From: Mycobacterium sp. 852002-51163_SCH5372311
GTDB taxonomy: Bacteria > Actinomycetota > Actinomycetes > Mycobacteriales > Mycobacteriaceae
Assembly: GCF_001667115.1 (NCBI RefSeq)
Contig: NZ_LZIJ01000006.1
Location: 1 to 64,000 of the forward strand
Length of the DNA: 64,000 nt
Direction: 5' to 3'
The position numbers and the translations under genes are program-made. The first letter of the stretch is position 1, and each line of letters begins with the position of its first letter. Below the pieces are notes generated by a model. That model had not been told where the DNA came from and made no database searches. It saw only the letters and a program-made list of their open reading frames with translations. Positions 41,473 through 50,631 of this stretch are shown here, piece after piece.

Positions 41473-42322
41473 CGCCGTGACCGGTTCTGCGCCAATGGTT
41501 TCGGCTATGGCGCCCGTTCCGTATCGAGTGCGCACCCGCGTTGTGGAGAGTCCGGATTCGGCTACCTTGTGCTTGGCACCAGTCGAAACCGCGTTGCGCC
41601 CGCCGGAGCCGGGCGAATTCATGATGCTCTACGCGTTCGGGGTCGGCGAGGTAGCGATCTCGATCAGCGGCGACCCGACCGTCACGGACGGCTCGATCAC
41701 ACACACCGTCCGCGCCGTCGGTGCGGTCAGCCGTGCCCTGCACGATGCCCAGCCGGGAACCGTTGTCGGCGTGCGCGGGCCGTTCGGCACGAGCTGGGGA
41801 CTGTCCGAGGCTGCCGGCCGGGATCTGGTCATGGTCGCGGGTGGCGTGGGGCTCTGCCCTTTGCGTCCGGCGATCCTTGGCGCGCTGGCGCAACGCTCGC
41901 GCTACAGAAAGATGATGCTTGTCGTTGGTGCCCGCTCCCGGTCGGATTTCTTGTTCGCCGCCCAACTTGAGAAGTGGACGGCAGATCCGCGCATCGAAGT
42001 CCACCTGATCGTGGACGCTCCAACCCCCGGCTGGACCGGAGAAGTCGGTCTCGTCACCGATCCGCTGCAAAGATTGGTGCTACGGCCGGATCGCACGACT
42101 GCGTTTCTGTGCGGTCCGGAGCCGATGCTGCGATTCGGCGCGGAAACACTGATAGCGAAAGGCATAGCCGCTCAAGATATTCGGGTCTCGCTGGAGCGCA
42201 ACATGCAGTGTGGTATCGGTTGGTGCGGCCATTGCCAGCTGGGTCCGTTGCTGCTGTGCCGTGATGGGCCCGTCGTTGGTTACGACGTGGCGGGCCCCTT
42301 GCTGCAAGTGAAGGAGCTGTAG
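41465..42322 (+). CDS. hyhG: Group 3b hydrogenase gamma subunit (FAD/NAD(P)H-binding diaphorase)
   Basis: This is a 285-residue ferredoxin-reductase-type flavoprotein. An FAD-binding barrel comes first, with EPGEFMMLYAFGVGEVAISIS near residues 45-65. The NAD(P)-binding half has MVAGGVGLCPLRPAI near 122-136 and FLCGPEPML near 212-220. A C-terminal [2Fe-2S] site CGIGWCGHCQLGPLLLC (about 244-260) follows, as in HydG and dihydroorotate dehydrogenase PyrK-like subunits. It connects NAD(P)H/NAD(P)+ to the iron-sulfur chain. It abuts the small-subunit gene directly. Confidence 0.9.
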   Translation: MIDAVTGSAPMVSAMAPVPYRVRTRVVESPDSATLCLAPVETALRPPEPGEFMMLYAFGVGEVAISISGDPTVTDGSITHTVRAVGAVSRALHDAQPGTVVGVRGPFGTSWGLSEAAGRDLVMVAGGVGLCPLRPAILGALAQRSRYRKMMLVVGARSRSDFLFAAQLEKWTADPRIEVHLIVDAPTPGWTGEVGLVTDPLQRLVLRPDRTTAFLCGPEPMLRFGAETLIAKGIAAQDIRVSLERNMQCGIGWCGHCQLGPLLLCRDGPVVGYDVAGPLLQVKEL

Positions 42323-43081
42323 ATGAGCCCAACCACGCTGGCCGTGTGGAAGTTCGCCTCCTGCGACGGTTGCCAGCTGACCCTGCTGGACTGCGAGGAC
42401 GAGCTGCTGACGCTGGCCGATCAAGTTGAAATCGCGACCTTCGCCGAGGCTTCCAGCGCGATGGTCGGTGGGCCGTACGATGTGTCGCTGGTCGAGGGAT
42501 CCGTCACCACCCGGCACGACCAACAGCGCATCCTCGAAATCCGGCAGCAGTCCAAGCTGCTGGTCACCATCGGGGCGTGCGCGACGGCCGGGGGAGTGCA
42601 GGCGCTACGTAATTTCGCCGACGTCGCTGAATTTGCCTCCGTCGTCTATGCCAAGCCCGAGTACATCGACACGCTGGCCACCTCCACGCCGGCATCGGCG
42701 CACGTGAAGGTCGACTACCAGCTGCCGGGCTGTCCGATCGACCGCGGACAGCTGCTAGACACGCTCGCGGCCTTGCTGATTGGACGCAAACCCCGGTTGC
42801 CGGCCAAGACCGTGTGCACGGAATGCAAACTTCACGGGGTGACATGTGTAATCGTCGCCGACGGAACCCCGTGCCTCGGCCCGGTCACCCACGCCGGCTG
42901 TGGAGCGCTGTGCCCCAGCCATCATCGAGGCTGCTACGGCTGTTTCGGCCCGTCAGCGTCGCCGAGAACCGCAACGCTGATCCCCCTGCTGCGCCGAGAC
43001 GGCATGTCCGAAGGCGATGTTGATCGGGTTTTCTCAACGTTCAACGTCACAAGTTTCGCCGCCGAGCGGAGCACGCAGTGA
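42323..43081 (+). CDS. hyhS: Group 3b [NiFe]-hydrogenase small subunit
   Basis: This 252-residue protein belongs to the NADH-quinone oxidoreductase 20-kDa/hydrogenase small subunit family without a Tat signal, so it is cytoplasmic. The proximal cluster Cys are at residues 14 and 17 (SCDGCQ) with GACATAGGV and [10 protein letters not shown]. Further Cys motifs in [11 protein letters not shown] and [19 protein letters not shown] bind medial and distal [4Fe-4S] clusters, a pattern typical of group 3 enzymes. The 3' end overlaps the large-subunit start (GTGA). Confidence 0.92.
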   Translation: MSPTTLAVWKFASCDGCQLTLLDCEDELLTLADQVEIATFAEASSAMVGGPYDVSLVEGSVTTRHDQQRILEIRQQSKLLVTIGACATAGGVQALRNFADVAEFASVVYAKPEYIDTLATSTPASAHVKVDYQLPGCPIDRGQLLDTLAALLIGRKPRLPAKTVCTECKLHGVTCVIVADGTPCLGPVTHAGCGALCPSHHRGCYGCFGPSASPRTATLIPLLRRDGMSEGDVDRVFSTFNVTSFAAERSTQ

Positions 43082-44367
43082 CTCCGTCCACGCGAAATCT
43101 CAATGTCGGGACCCTGACCCGGGTGGAAGGCGAAGGGGCGCTTTACGTCACGCTCAAGGATGGGACACTGGAACGCGTCGAGCTCAACATCTACGAGCCA
43201 CCGCGGTTTTTCGAAGCCTTTCTGCGGGGGCGTGCCTACACCGAGCCGCCGGACCTCACGGCGCGGGTCTGCGGAATCTGCCCGGTCGCATATCAAGTCA
43301 GTGCCTGCAACGCAATCGAAGACGCCTGTGGTGTCGAGGTGGATGCCGACCTGGTCGCGCTGCGGCGGTTGCTGTATTGCGGCGAATGGATCCACAGCCA
43401 CGTTCTGCACATCTACCTTTTGCACGCACCGGACTTCCTCGGCTATCCCGACGCGATCGCCTTGGCCCGCGACGAGCGCGAGATCGTGGAGCGCGGCTTG
43501 GCGCTGAAGAAGGCGGGCAACCGCTTGATGGAGTTCGTCGGCGGGCGGGCAATCCATCCCGTCAATGTTCGAGTAGGCGGATTCTATTCCGTTCCAACAC
43601 GATTAGAGTTCAAGCCGATTGCCGAACAGTTGCGCCACGCCCTCGACGACGCGCTCGCCACCGTCAAATGGGTTTCCGGTTTCGAGTTCCCCGACCTCGA
43701 GCTCGGCCATGAGTTTTTGGCACTGACGGCGTTCGGGCAGTATCCGATCGAGAACGGCACAATCGCGCGCAGCACCGGCCCGTCATTTGAGGTGGCTGAT
43801 TTCACCGATCACGTCTCCGAGTCGCAGGTGCCGCACTCCACCGCCCTGCACGCGACGCTCGACGGCGGCTGCTATCTGACCGGACCACTGGCCCGGTTCT
43901 CGCTGAACTCAGCGGCACTGTCACCCATCGCCGCAAGGGCCGCGGCCCAGGCCGGGCTATCGACAGAATGCCGAAACCCATTCCGCAGCATCGTTGTCCG
44001 TGCTGTCGAAGTGGTCTACGCGATCGAAGAGGCATTGCGGATCATCGAGGACTACCAGCGGCCGTCGCGCCCGTTCGTCGACGTTCCGGCACGTGCCGGC
44101 GTGGGCCACGGCGTCAGCGAAGCCCCCCGCGGCTTGCTGTATCACCGGTACCGGATCGACGACGGGTTGGTTTCCGCGGCAACAATCATCCCGCCCACTT
44201 CGCAAAACCAGGCGGCCATCGAAGCTGACCTTGCTCGCCTGGTTGCCGGCAATCTTGCGCTCGACGATGCCGCGTTGACCACTTTGTGCGAAAAGCTGAT
44301 TCGCAGCTACGACCCCTGCATTTCATGCTCCGCGCACTTCCTGACGCTGAGGTTGCAGCGAGAATGA
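43078..44367 (+). CDS. hyhL: Group 3b [NiFe]-hydrogenase large (catalytic) subunit
   Basis: This 429-residue protein has both [NiFe] ligand motifs: N-terminal RVCGIC (Cys65, Cys68) and C-terminal [10 protein letters not shown] (Cys414, Cys417, His420). The nine residues after His420 (FLTLRLQRE) form a short C-terminal tail expected to be removed by the protease encoded next. The arrangement beta-gamma-small-large matches the Hyh/sulfhydrogenase group 3b enzymes, which in M. smegmatis are under DosR control and act in hypoxic redox balance. The enzyme is cytoplasmic and reversible in principle. Confidence 0.93.
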   Translation: MTPSTRNLNVGTLTRVEGEGALYVTLKDGTLERVELNIYEPPRFFEAFLRGRAYTEPPDLTARVCGICPVAYQVSACNAIEDACGVEVDADLVALRRLLYCGEWIHSHVLHIYLLHAPDFLGYPDAIALARDEREIVERGLALKKAGNRLMEFVGGRAIHPVNVRVGGFYSVPTRLEFKPIAEQLRHALDDALATVKWVSGFEFPDLELGHEFLALTAFGQYPIENGTIARSTGPSFEVADFTDHVSESQVPHSTALHATLDGGCYLTGPLARFSLNSAALSPIAARAAAQAGLSTECRNPFRSIVVRAVEVVYAIEEALRIIEDYQRPSRPFVDVPARAGVGHGVSEAPRGLLYHRYRIDDGLVSAATIIPPTSQNQAAIEADLARLVAGNLALDDAALTTLCEKLIRSYDPCISCSAHFLTLRLQRE

Positions 44368-44873
44368 GGGCTGAAACTGTTGTCCTTGGCCTGGGCAACC
44401 GCTACCGACGTGACGACGGCGTGGGAATTGCCGTCGCCGCCGCACTAGACGAACTCGCGTTGCCCGATGTTCGTGTGGTGACCGATATTGCCGAACCCAT
44501 GAGTTTGATCGAGGCGTGGACAGGAGCCGGGCTGGCCGTGGTGATCGACGCCGCAGTCGCGAACCCGGCCACGCCGGGCCGCGTCAGGCGCTGCGCTGCA
44601 AGCGATGTGGTCGTCGTATCGGAGGGATTGAGTTCGCACGACGTTGATATCACCCGTACTTATGCATTGGCTCGGGCGCTTCGCCGAGTACCCGACGCGC
44701 TGGTGGTATTCACCATCGAAGTAGCCGACACCGGCCATGGCATCGGCATGACGCGTCAAGTCGCAGCTGCCGTGCCAGAAGTTGTCCGCATGGCGGTGGC
44801 CGAAATCAAGCGCACCCAGGCAACTGGCAGCCTTCAGCCGGGGAATCGCACGGTGGTCCCGGGCATCAGTTGA
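44364..44873 (+). CDS. [NiFe]-hydrogenase maturation protease
   Basis: Start ATG at 44364 overlaps the large-subunit stop (ATGA). It gives 169 residues. The HybD/HycI-family start VVLGLGNRYRRDDGVGIAVA contains the metal-sensing Asp, and VIDAAV carries the second acidic position. A C-terminal His in HGIGMT completes the site. It cleaves the large-subunit C-terminus after Ni insertion. The 3' end overlaps the convergent otsB1 gene by 40 bp. None of hypA-hypF is in the window, so they must be elsewhere. Confidence 0.9.
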   Translation: MRAETVVLGLGNRYRRDDGVGIAVAAALDELALPDVRVVTDIAEPMSLIEAWTGAGLAVVIDAAVANPATPGRVRRCAASDVVVVSEGLSSHDVDITRTYALARALRRVPDALVVFTIEVADTGHGIGMTRQVAAAVPEVVRMAVAEIKRTQATGSLQPGNRTVVPGIS

Positions 44874-47800
44874 ACGACTCGGCCATGGCATTCAACTGCG
44901 ACTCCGGCAGCATCGCGTGGGTCCACACTGATGATCACGCCCTTTCCACTGACCCGCAGGTGCAGGTGCAGACCCCGGTAGTGGATCGGGAAGGCCAGCA
45001 CGCCAAGTGTTTCCGGCCAGTGCGGAGAAAGAATGATCCGGTCGGATCGGGTCTCCATCCCGGTGAAGCATCGTTGCATGAGGTCGACACTGCCTGCCAT
45101 GGCCGCCAGGTGAATGCCTTCTGACGTGGTGCCGCCTTGGATGTCGGAGATGTCCGATTTCAACGCCTCTTGAAAGAACTCCATTGCGCGATCCCGGTTG
45201 GCCCGGGCGAGAACCCAGGTATGCACCACACCGCTGAGCGTCGACCCGTGCGATGTGCGGGCCAGGTAGTAGTCGACCATTTTTGGGACATGGTCGGGCA
45301 TGAAGCGGTAGCCGAGTCGCGCGAGTACCTCACACAATTCCGTTACCGACATCAGATAGAGCAGCATCAGCGCGTCGGCCTGCTTGGAAGCCTTGTAGCG
45401 GTTGATATCGTCGTTCTCCGCTTCGAGGATGCGGTCGAGGCGCTGGATGTTGCCGTACTGCCGCCGGTATAGCTCCCAATCCAATTCGTCCAATTCGCCA
45501 TATCCCTCGAACTGGCTTATGACGCCGTCGTGGAATGGAACGTACATTTGCCGGCTGACCTCATCCCAGTGCGCCAGTTCCTCGTTGTCTAGTCCGAGTG
45601 TCTCCATCAGATCGAGCCGGTTCGGCAGTGGTAGCAGCTTTAGTGCGTCGAAGGCCCGCAAGATCACCCAGACTGCCATCACGTTGGTGTACGCGTTGTT
45701 GTCGATGCCGTCGTATGGTGCGTCGGGGTAGCCTGAGTGGAATTCATCGGGCCCGATGACGCCTCGGATGCTGTAGCGATGGCGTTCTCGGTCGTAGGTG
45801 GCCCTACTCACCCAGAATCGCGCGATCTCGGCCAGCATCTCCGCGCCGTAGTCGATCAGGTAGGCGAGGTCCCCGGTGACCTGATAGAACTTCCACGCGT
45901 TATAGGCGACGGCGATGCCGATGTGGTGCGCACGAGCACTTGAGTCGGGATTCCACCGTCCACTGCGCGGATTGAGGTGCAGGCGTTGGCTCTCCTCGCG
46001 CCCGTCGCTGCCGGATTGCCACGGAAACATTGCACCGGAGCAACCCGCCGCTTTGGCCGCGTAGCGCGCCTCGGGCAGGCGCCGGTAGCGGTATTTGAGC
46101 AGCGAGCGGGTAACCATGGGCAGCCGCAAGTTGAGTACCGGGAAGATGAACAGCTCGTCCCAGAAAATGTGCCCGCGATATGCCTCACCGTGCAGTCCGC
46201 GAGCCGGCACCCCGACATCAAGGTCAGAACTGTTGGGTGAAACCGTCTGCAGCAGATGCAGGAGATGCAGTCGCAGTATGCGCAATTCGTCGGTAAAGTC
46301 GTCGAACTCAATTGACAGGCGCTCCCAGAGGTGTGCCCAATCCTTCAGGTGCGCGTCGCGCAACTCGGCGAACCGGGCGAGCCGGCCCAGCCAGCGCTCG
46401 GCGTCGACAGCGGGTTCGGAGGTCGCGACATCGCGCCCGGTGAAGACGGTTACCAGCTTCTCTACCGTCAACGCGTCACCAACTGACACTTCGACGGCGA
46501 TATCGTGACCGATCTCTGCCGCCTCGCCGACCAGGCGATAAGTGGCCGGGACGGGAATCCCATTACGCCACACGATGCTTCGCGCCGCCATCGCAATTGG
46601 AATGCGCGATTGACTCGTCTGAACTGTCAGGAGCACCGAGTTGTCGGAGATCTCCCACTTGCCCACCAACTCAAGATGTTCGTTGGCCAAATCCCGGTAG
46701 CGCTCGACCAGCGAATTAGTCACGTTGCCGTCCAGCGTCGATCGAACCTCGATTGTCCCGGACCAATTCTCGGCGACGATCGTCGTCTGAAGGGCGCCGA
46801 CGTGGGGCATGTGCATCGCGACGAATCGTTGCTGTGTCAGCGAACTGGTGCGTCCGGCACCGTCGCAGAAGCGCACCTGTCTGGTCAGTACCGCGCCGCG
46901 AAGGTCGAGGGTCTGTCGGTAAGACAGCACGCGGACCGCGTCGATGTCGAACCAGCTGCCGCCGTCCACCCGGAAGGTCAGGGCCAACCAGTTAGGCAGG
47001 TTGACCAAACTCTCATTGTCGATTTCGGTACCCGATACGTCATCGACGAGACGGTTGTAAACCCCGGCGGCATACGTTCCCGGGTAGTGCACCCGGCCGG
47101 ATTTCGATTCGGGGGCGGCGCCGCGCGTCGCGAAGTAGCCATTTCCCAACGTACACAACGCTTCACGAAGCTTCTCGCTCTGCGGGTCATACCCGTCAAA
47201 GGTAACGTCCCAAGCCTTTGCCAACGCCGGGTGTTTTTTTGCCAACCAATTCGACCCGCGCCGGATGAACTCGCGCACCTGATCGGGACTTTGCACAGCG
47301 AAACGGGCGGCCGTCTTGCGGTCGCCGTCCTCGTCATGCCGCACTACAATCCCGATGCCGTCGAATTGGACTGCGTCGAAAGCGTCTTCGTCGGTGAGAT
47401 CGTCGCCGATGTAGATTGGCAGCAGAGAACCCGTAGCGTCGATGCGATCACGAATCCAGGCCAGTGTGGTCCCTTTGTCCCAGTCGATGTCGGGATGCAA
47501 TTCGACGAGCCTGCGCCCGTTCGTCACACCTAGACCGCTTTGTTGTCCGAGCTTTTTTGTGGCGGCCACGATTTCGCCGATGTGCTCCGCAGCGACCTCG
47601 CGATAATGGACCGCGACGGCAAAGCGCTTGTGTTCCACCCGCACTCCGGGAATCGTTGCCAGGCTCTCACCTAACTCGGCCGCCGCCCGCTCGACGACAC
47701 CGATCGCCGCGGCGGCCGCTTCGTTTCGGTGATATGTTCCGTCCGGTTCGGTTAGCTCGAAGCCGTAGCTGCCCGCGTACCAAATACCCGGTATCGGTAC

Positions 47801-48517
47801 CCGGGAGCGGATATCTTCAAGGTCGCGGCCGCTTAGTATGGCGACCGGGCATCGCGACGCCAAGCTTTCCAGCGCTTCGGCCGCTCCCTCGACCAGGCTG
47901 GCCGCGTTGGGATCGGCAACGATGGGAGACAAGGTCCCGTCGTAATCGACGAACAATACCGGCTCTCGGGCGCCCAGAACACCGACTAGCTGACCGTATG
48001 ACGTCACCGCATCGGGGAGCTCCGACATACGCTTATCACCCGCGCGAACAGCGACCTCCGTCAGGTCGGCAACGACGGTGTCGGCGCCGCACCCACGCAG
48101 CCTGTCGCCTTGCCCGGCGCGGTCGACAGCGATGACGAGTGCGAAACCGCCGTCGTGGGCCGCCGCTATCCCGTCAGCGGCATCGTCGACGACGACACAA
48201 CGTTCCGCACGCACACCGAGTTGGTGGGGGGCTTCGGCGAGGGCCGTAGTTGGGAACCCTTCGACGCAGACGCCGAACAGGTCATCTACTTCCGCGGCTT
48301 TCAAGAGTTGTTGACCGCCCGATGACAGCGTGTAGACCGCCGTGGCGACCCCTTCGTCGAGCAACTTTCGCACCAGGTTGATGGTCACCTCGAACACAGG
48401 ATCAACACCGGTACCGGTCAGCGCGACGTCGATGTTGAAGACCACGGCATCGTGGTGGCGCGGGTCGACGGTGACGGGCGGCCTCATGGTGTTGTCCATG
48501 CTCGAGCCGACAACCAT
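44834..48517 (-). CDS. otsB1: OtsB1: trehalose-6-phosphate phosphatase fused to a GH65 phosphorylase-type domain
   Basis: This 1227-residue multidomain protein is colinear with Rv2006 of the DosR regulon. An N-terminal HAD domain spans about 1-165. The motif-I nucleophile Asp is Asn here (VVFNIDVALTG), so this domain is probably inactive. A trehalose-phosphatase HAD domain (about 180-430) has intact DYDGTLSPI, SGRD and GDDLTDEDAF motifs. A GH65 maltose/trehalose-phosphorylase-like domain (about 450-1200) has the catalytic-acid region GVIGPDEFHSGY and YLARTSHGSTLS. The start is uncertain (48517 or MDNTM at 48499). The pfkB 3' end overlaps its 5' end, indicating coupling. Confidence 0.9.
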   Translation of the reverse strand: MVVGSSMDNTMRPPVTVDPRHHDAVVFNIDVALTGTGVDPVFEVTINLVRKLLDEGVATAVYTLSSGGQQLLKAAEVDDLFGVCVEGFPTTALAEAPHQLGVRAERCVVVDDAADGIAAAHDGGFALVIAVDRAGQGDRLRGCGADTVVADLTEVAVRAGDKRMSELPDAVTSYGQLVGVLGAREPVLFVDYDGTLSPIVADPNAASLVEGAAEALESLASRCPVAILSGRDLEDIRSRVPIPGIWYAGSYGFELTEPDGTYHRNEAAAAAIGVVERAAAELGESLATIPGVRVEHKRFAVAVHYREVAAEHIGEIVAATKKLGQQSGLGVTNGRRLVELHPDIDWDKGTTLAWIRDRIDATGSLLPIYIGDDLTDEDAFDAVQFDGIGIVVRHDEDGDRKTAARFAVQSPDQVREFIRRGSNWLAKKHPALAKAWDVTFDGYDPQSEKLREALCTLGNGYFATRGAAPESKSGRVHYPGTYAAGVYNRLVDDVSGTEIDNESLVNLPNWLALTFRVDGGSWFDIDAVRVLSYRQTLDLRGAVLTRQVRFCDGAGRTSSLTQQRFVAMHMPHVGALQTTIVAENWSGTIEVRSTLDGNVTNSLVERYRDLANEHLELVGKWEISDNSVLLTVQTSQSRIPIAMAARSIVWRNGIPVPATYRLVGEAAEIGHDIAVEVSVGDALTVEKLVTVFTGRDVATSEPAVDAERWLGRLARFAELRDAHLKDWAHLWERLSIEFDDFTDELRILRLHLLHLLQTVSPNSSDLDVGVPARGLHGEAYRGHIFWDELFIFPVLNLRLPMVTRSLLKYRYRRLPEARYAAKAAGCSGAMFPWQSGSDGREESQRLHLNPRSGRWNPDSSARAHHIGIAVAYNAWKFYQVTGDLAYLIDYGAEMLAEIARFWVSRATYDRERHRYSIRGVIGPDEFHSGYPDAPYDGIDNNAYTNVMAVWVILRAFDALKLLPLPNRLDLMETLGLDNEELAHWDEVSRQMYVPFHDGVISQFEGYGELDELDWELYRRQYGNIQRLDRILEAENDDINRYKASKQADALMLLYLMSVTELCEVLARLGYRFMPDHVPKMVDYYLARTSHGSTLSGVVHTWVLARANRDRAMEFFQEALKSDISDIQGGTTSEGIHLAAMAGSVDLMQRCFTGMETRSDRIILSPHWPETLGVLAFPIHYRGLHLHLRVSGKGVIISVDPRDAAGVAVECHGRVVQLMPGTTVRFPG

Positions 48518-49563
48518 TGGTCTGCGGTGTCAGAACGCCGTTCCCCGTCGCCGGGCGTCGGCGCGTCGATGTCGATTGGGTCGGCGACCATCTCGAAAAA
48601 CCGCTCGACATCCGGGCGGGTGCACGGCGCGGTGCCAGGAGTCAGCAGCATGGCCGCACCGGCTGCCACGCCCAGCCGCACCGCCTTCTCAAGTTGCCAG
48701 CCGCGGCTGAGGCCTACGGTGATGCCGGCGACCATCGCGTCGCCGGCGCCCACGCCGCTGCCGGAGGGCACCGTCACCGGCGAATAGCGTTGGCTTCCAT
48801 CCGGTGTGGCAAGCAGAGCGCCCTGAGACCCAAGTGACACGACGACGAACTGAGTGCAGCCGCGGTGGACGAGTTCGTGCGCCGCGGTGAGCTGTTCCGA
48901 CTCGTTGACGAGCGGGCGTTGGACACATTCGCGGAGTTCTCGCACGCTCGGCTTGAGCAGAAAGACGCCGGAAATGATGTGTCGCAGTCCCGCTCCGGAG
49001 GTATCGAGAATGAGCCGCGCGCCTCGTTCGTCACAGATGCGGGCCACCCGCTGATAGAAGTCGGCGGGCACACCGGGTGGCAGGCTGCCACTCGCCACGA
49101 CGAGGTCCGCGGATTCTGCAGTGGCGCTGAGTTTGTCCAGGCACTCGGTCTGCTCGGCATCGGTGAGCTGCGGACCCGGGAGCACGAACCGGAACTGCTG
49201 CCCGGTGCTGCGCTCGTCGATCGTGAAGCTTTCCCTGGTGGAGCGGGCCACGTTGATCCGTTCCACGGGCACACCACAGTCGGCGACAAGGTCGGTCACT
49301 TTGTCGCCGGCGTGGCCGCCCGCCGGAAAGAGCGCCGATACTGCCGCGCCGAGTACATGCGCGATTCGCGCGACGTTGATTCCGCCGCCGCCGGGATCGT
49401 AACGGGGCGGCCCGCATCGCATCTTGTCGGTCGGAATGACCCGATCGGTGTCGGTCGTGATGTCGAGCGCCGGATTCATCGTCAGGGTCGCAATCGGGGT
49501 TCCCGACTTCGACGGTGTCTTCATTGTGATGAGTTCCGCTCCGTCGGGGTCGTAGGGAGACAC
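48484..49563 (-). CDS. pfkB: PfkB-family 6-phosphofructokinase/sugar kinase
   Basis: This is a 359-residue ribokinase-fold kinase. ATLTMNPALDITTDTDRV near residues 24-40 and the glycine-rich YDPGGGGINVARIAHVLG near 54-71 start the domain, and PSGSGVGAGDAMVAGITVGL near 265-284 carries the GAGD anion hole with catalytic Asp. It resembles Rv2029c (PfkB), a DosR-regulon gene. A strong DosR box lies 36-50 bp upstream. The C-terminal 40 residues (after FFEMVADP) are hydrophilic and not part of the fold. An internal start at MKTPSKSG is possible. Confidence 0.92.
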   Translation of the reverse strand: MSPYDPDGAELITMKTPSKSGTPIATLTMNPALDITTDTDRVIPTDKMRCGPPRYDPGGGGINVARIAHVLGAAVSALFPAGGHAGDKVTDLVADCGVPVERINVARSTRESFTIDERSTGQQFRFVLPGPQLTDAEQTECLDKLSATAESADLVVASGSLPPGVPADFYQRVARICDERGARLILDTSGAGLRHIISGVFLLKPSVRELRECVQRPLVNESEQLTAAHELVHRGCTQFVVVSLGSQGALLATPDGSQRYSPVTVPSGSGVGAGDAMVAGITVGLSRGWQLEKAVRLGVAAGAAMLLTPGTAPCTRPDVERFFEMVADPIDIDAPTPGDGERRSDTADQWLSARAWTTP

Positions 49564-49595
49564 AACTGAATCCGACCAGTTGAAGGACGCCGGCG

Positions 49596-49615
49596 GTAGG
49601 GACGGAAGTCCCGCG
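49596..49615 (-). promoter_or_regulatory. DosR box upstream of pfkB
   Basis: The core GGGACGGAAGTCCC (49599-49612) matches the palindromic consensus GGGACTWWAGTCCC at 12 of 14 positions and has perfect GGGAC/GTCCC arms. It is 36 bp from the pfkB start. Confidence 0.75.
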
Positions 49616-49683
49616 TCAGGGGGCCGTTCGGAGGTGTTGAATCAAACGACCGTGATGCCGTGCGTCGTGGCGTGGCGGCACCG

Positions 49684-50586
49684 TTAGGCCAGCGGTTCGC
49701 GCGCAACGATGACCGGCACGCGGGCCATCAGCACCACTGCCGCGCTGACCGAACCCAACAACATTCCGGCAAATCCGCCCCGGCCTTGACTGCCGACCAC
49801 CACGAGCTGAGCCGACTCAGAGGCATCTATGAGTTGACGAGCCGGCTCATCGCGCACAATCAGCCGGCGCACAGGCACATCGGGGTAACGCTCACCCCAG
49901 CCGGCCAGACGCTCGGCCAGTATCTCGTCTTCTACCGCCCTCAGCTCCCGCCAGCCGGGACCGGGCAAACTGACGATGGCATCGAACACGCTCACATCGC
50001 TCCATGCGTGCAAAGCCGTCAGGCCTACCTTCCGACGCGAGGCTTCCTCGAACGCGATCGCGGTCGCTAACTCCGACTCCGGCGATCCGTCGATCCCGAG
50101 TAGCACCGGGGCCTGCGCGACATCGGCAGTCAGCTGGACGCCATCATGGATAACCGCGACCGGGCAGCGCGCGTGATAGATAAGCCCGGAGCTCACCGAG
50201 CCCAAATGACGACCCCGCAACGTGCCGGTACCGAGACAACCCGCCACCACCAAGTCGGCATCTTTAGACAGGTGCACTAGCGCGGGAACGGTTATCGCAG
50301 AAGGCATTTCGCACTCGATCTGCGCTGATCCACGCCGACAGCTTTCGCGCGCGATCTTGAGCGCTTCGTCAATCACCTGGCGCCCACGCGCGCGCTGCGC
50401 ACGCATCCATTCCGGGACCATCGACGATTCGAGCCATGTCCCCGCTGTCGCCGGAACAACGTGCACCAATGTCAGCGGAACATTGCGTAACTCGGCGTCG
50501 CGGGCGGCCCATTGGACCGCGACCTTAGAGCCTGGCGAACCGTCGACACCGACGACGACCCGCGGATGCGTACTGCGTTTCGACAA
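49684..50586 (-). CDS. Tandem-domain universal stress protein
   Basis: This 300-residue protein has two USP domains. The first starts VVVGVDGSPGSKVAVQWAARDAE and has the loop GCLGTGTLRGRHLGSVSS. The second starts [23 protein letters not shown] and ends [23 protein letters not shown] loops are conserved in both, with an unusual Leu-Arg pair in the first (GTLRGRHLGS). It lies in one direction with the FabH-like pair upstream (45-bp gap) and pfkB downstream. Confidence 0.92.
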   Translation of the reverse strand: MSKRSTHPRVVVGVDGSPGSKVAVQWAARDAELRNVPLTLVHVVPATAGTWLESSMVPEWMRAQRARGRQVIDEALKIARESCRRGSAQIECEMPSAITVPALVHLSKDADLVVAGCLGTGTLRGRHLGSVSSGLIYHARCPVAVIHDGVQLTADVAQAPVLLGIDGSPESELATAIAFEEASRRKVGLTALHAWSDVSVFDAIVSLPGPGWRELRAVEDEILAERLAGWGERYPDVPVRRLIVRDEPARQLIDASESAQLVVVGSQGRGGFAGMLLGSVSAAVVLMARVPVIVAREPLA

Positions 50587-50631
50587 AGCATTCTCCTTAA
50601 CCTTTTTGCTATGACGGACGGCACCGAGTCA

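Noticed and set aside
46505..47533. 342-codon plus-strand frame inside otsB1
   Set aside because: Antisense to the GH65 and phosphatase domains of OtsB1; no independent evidence.
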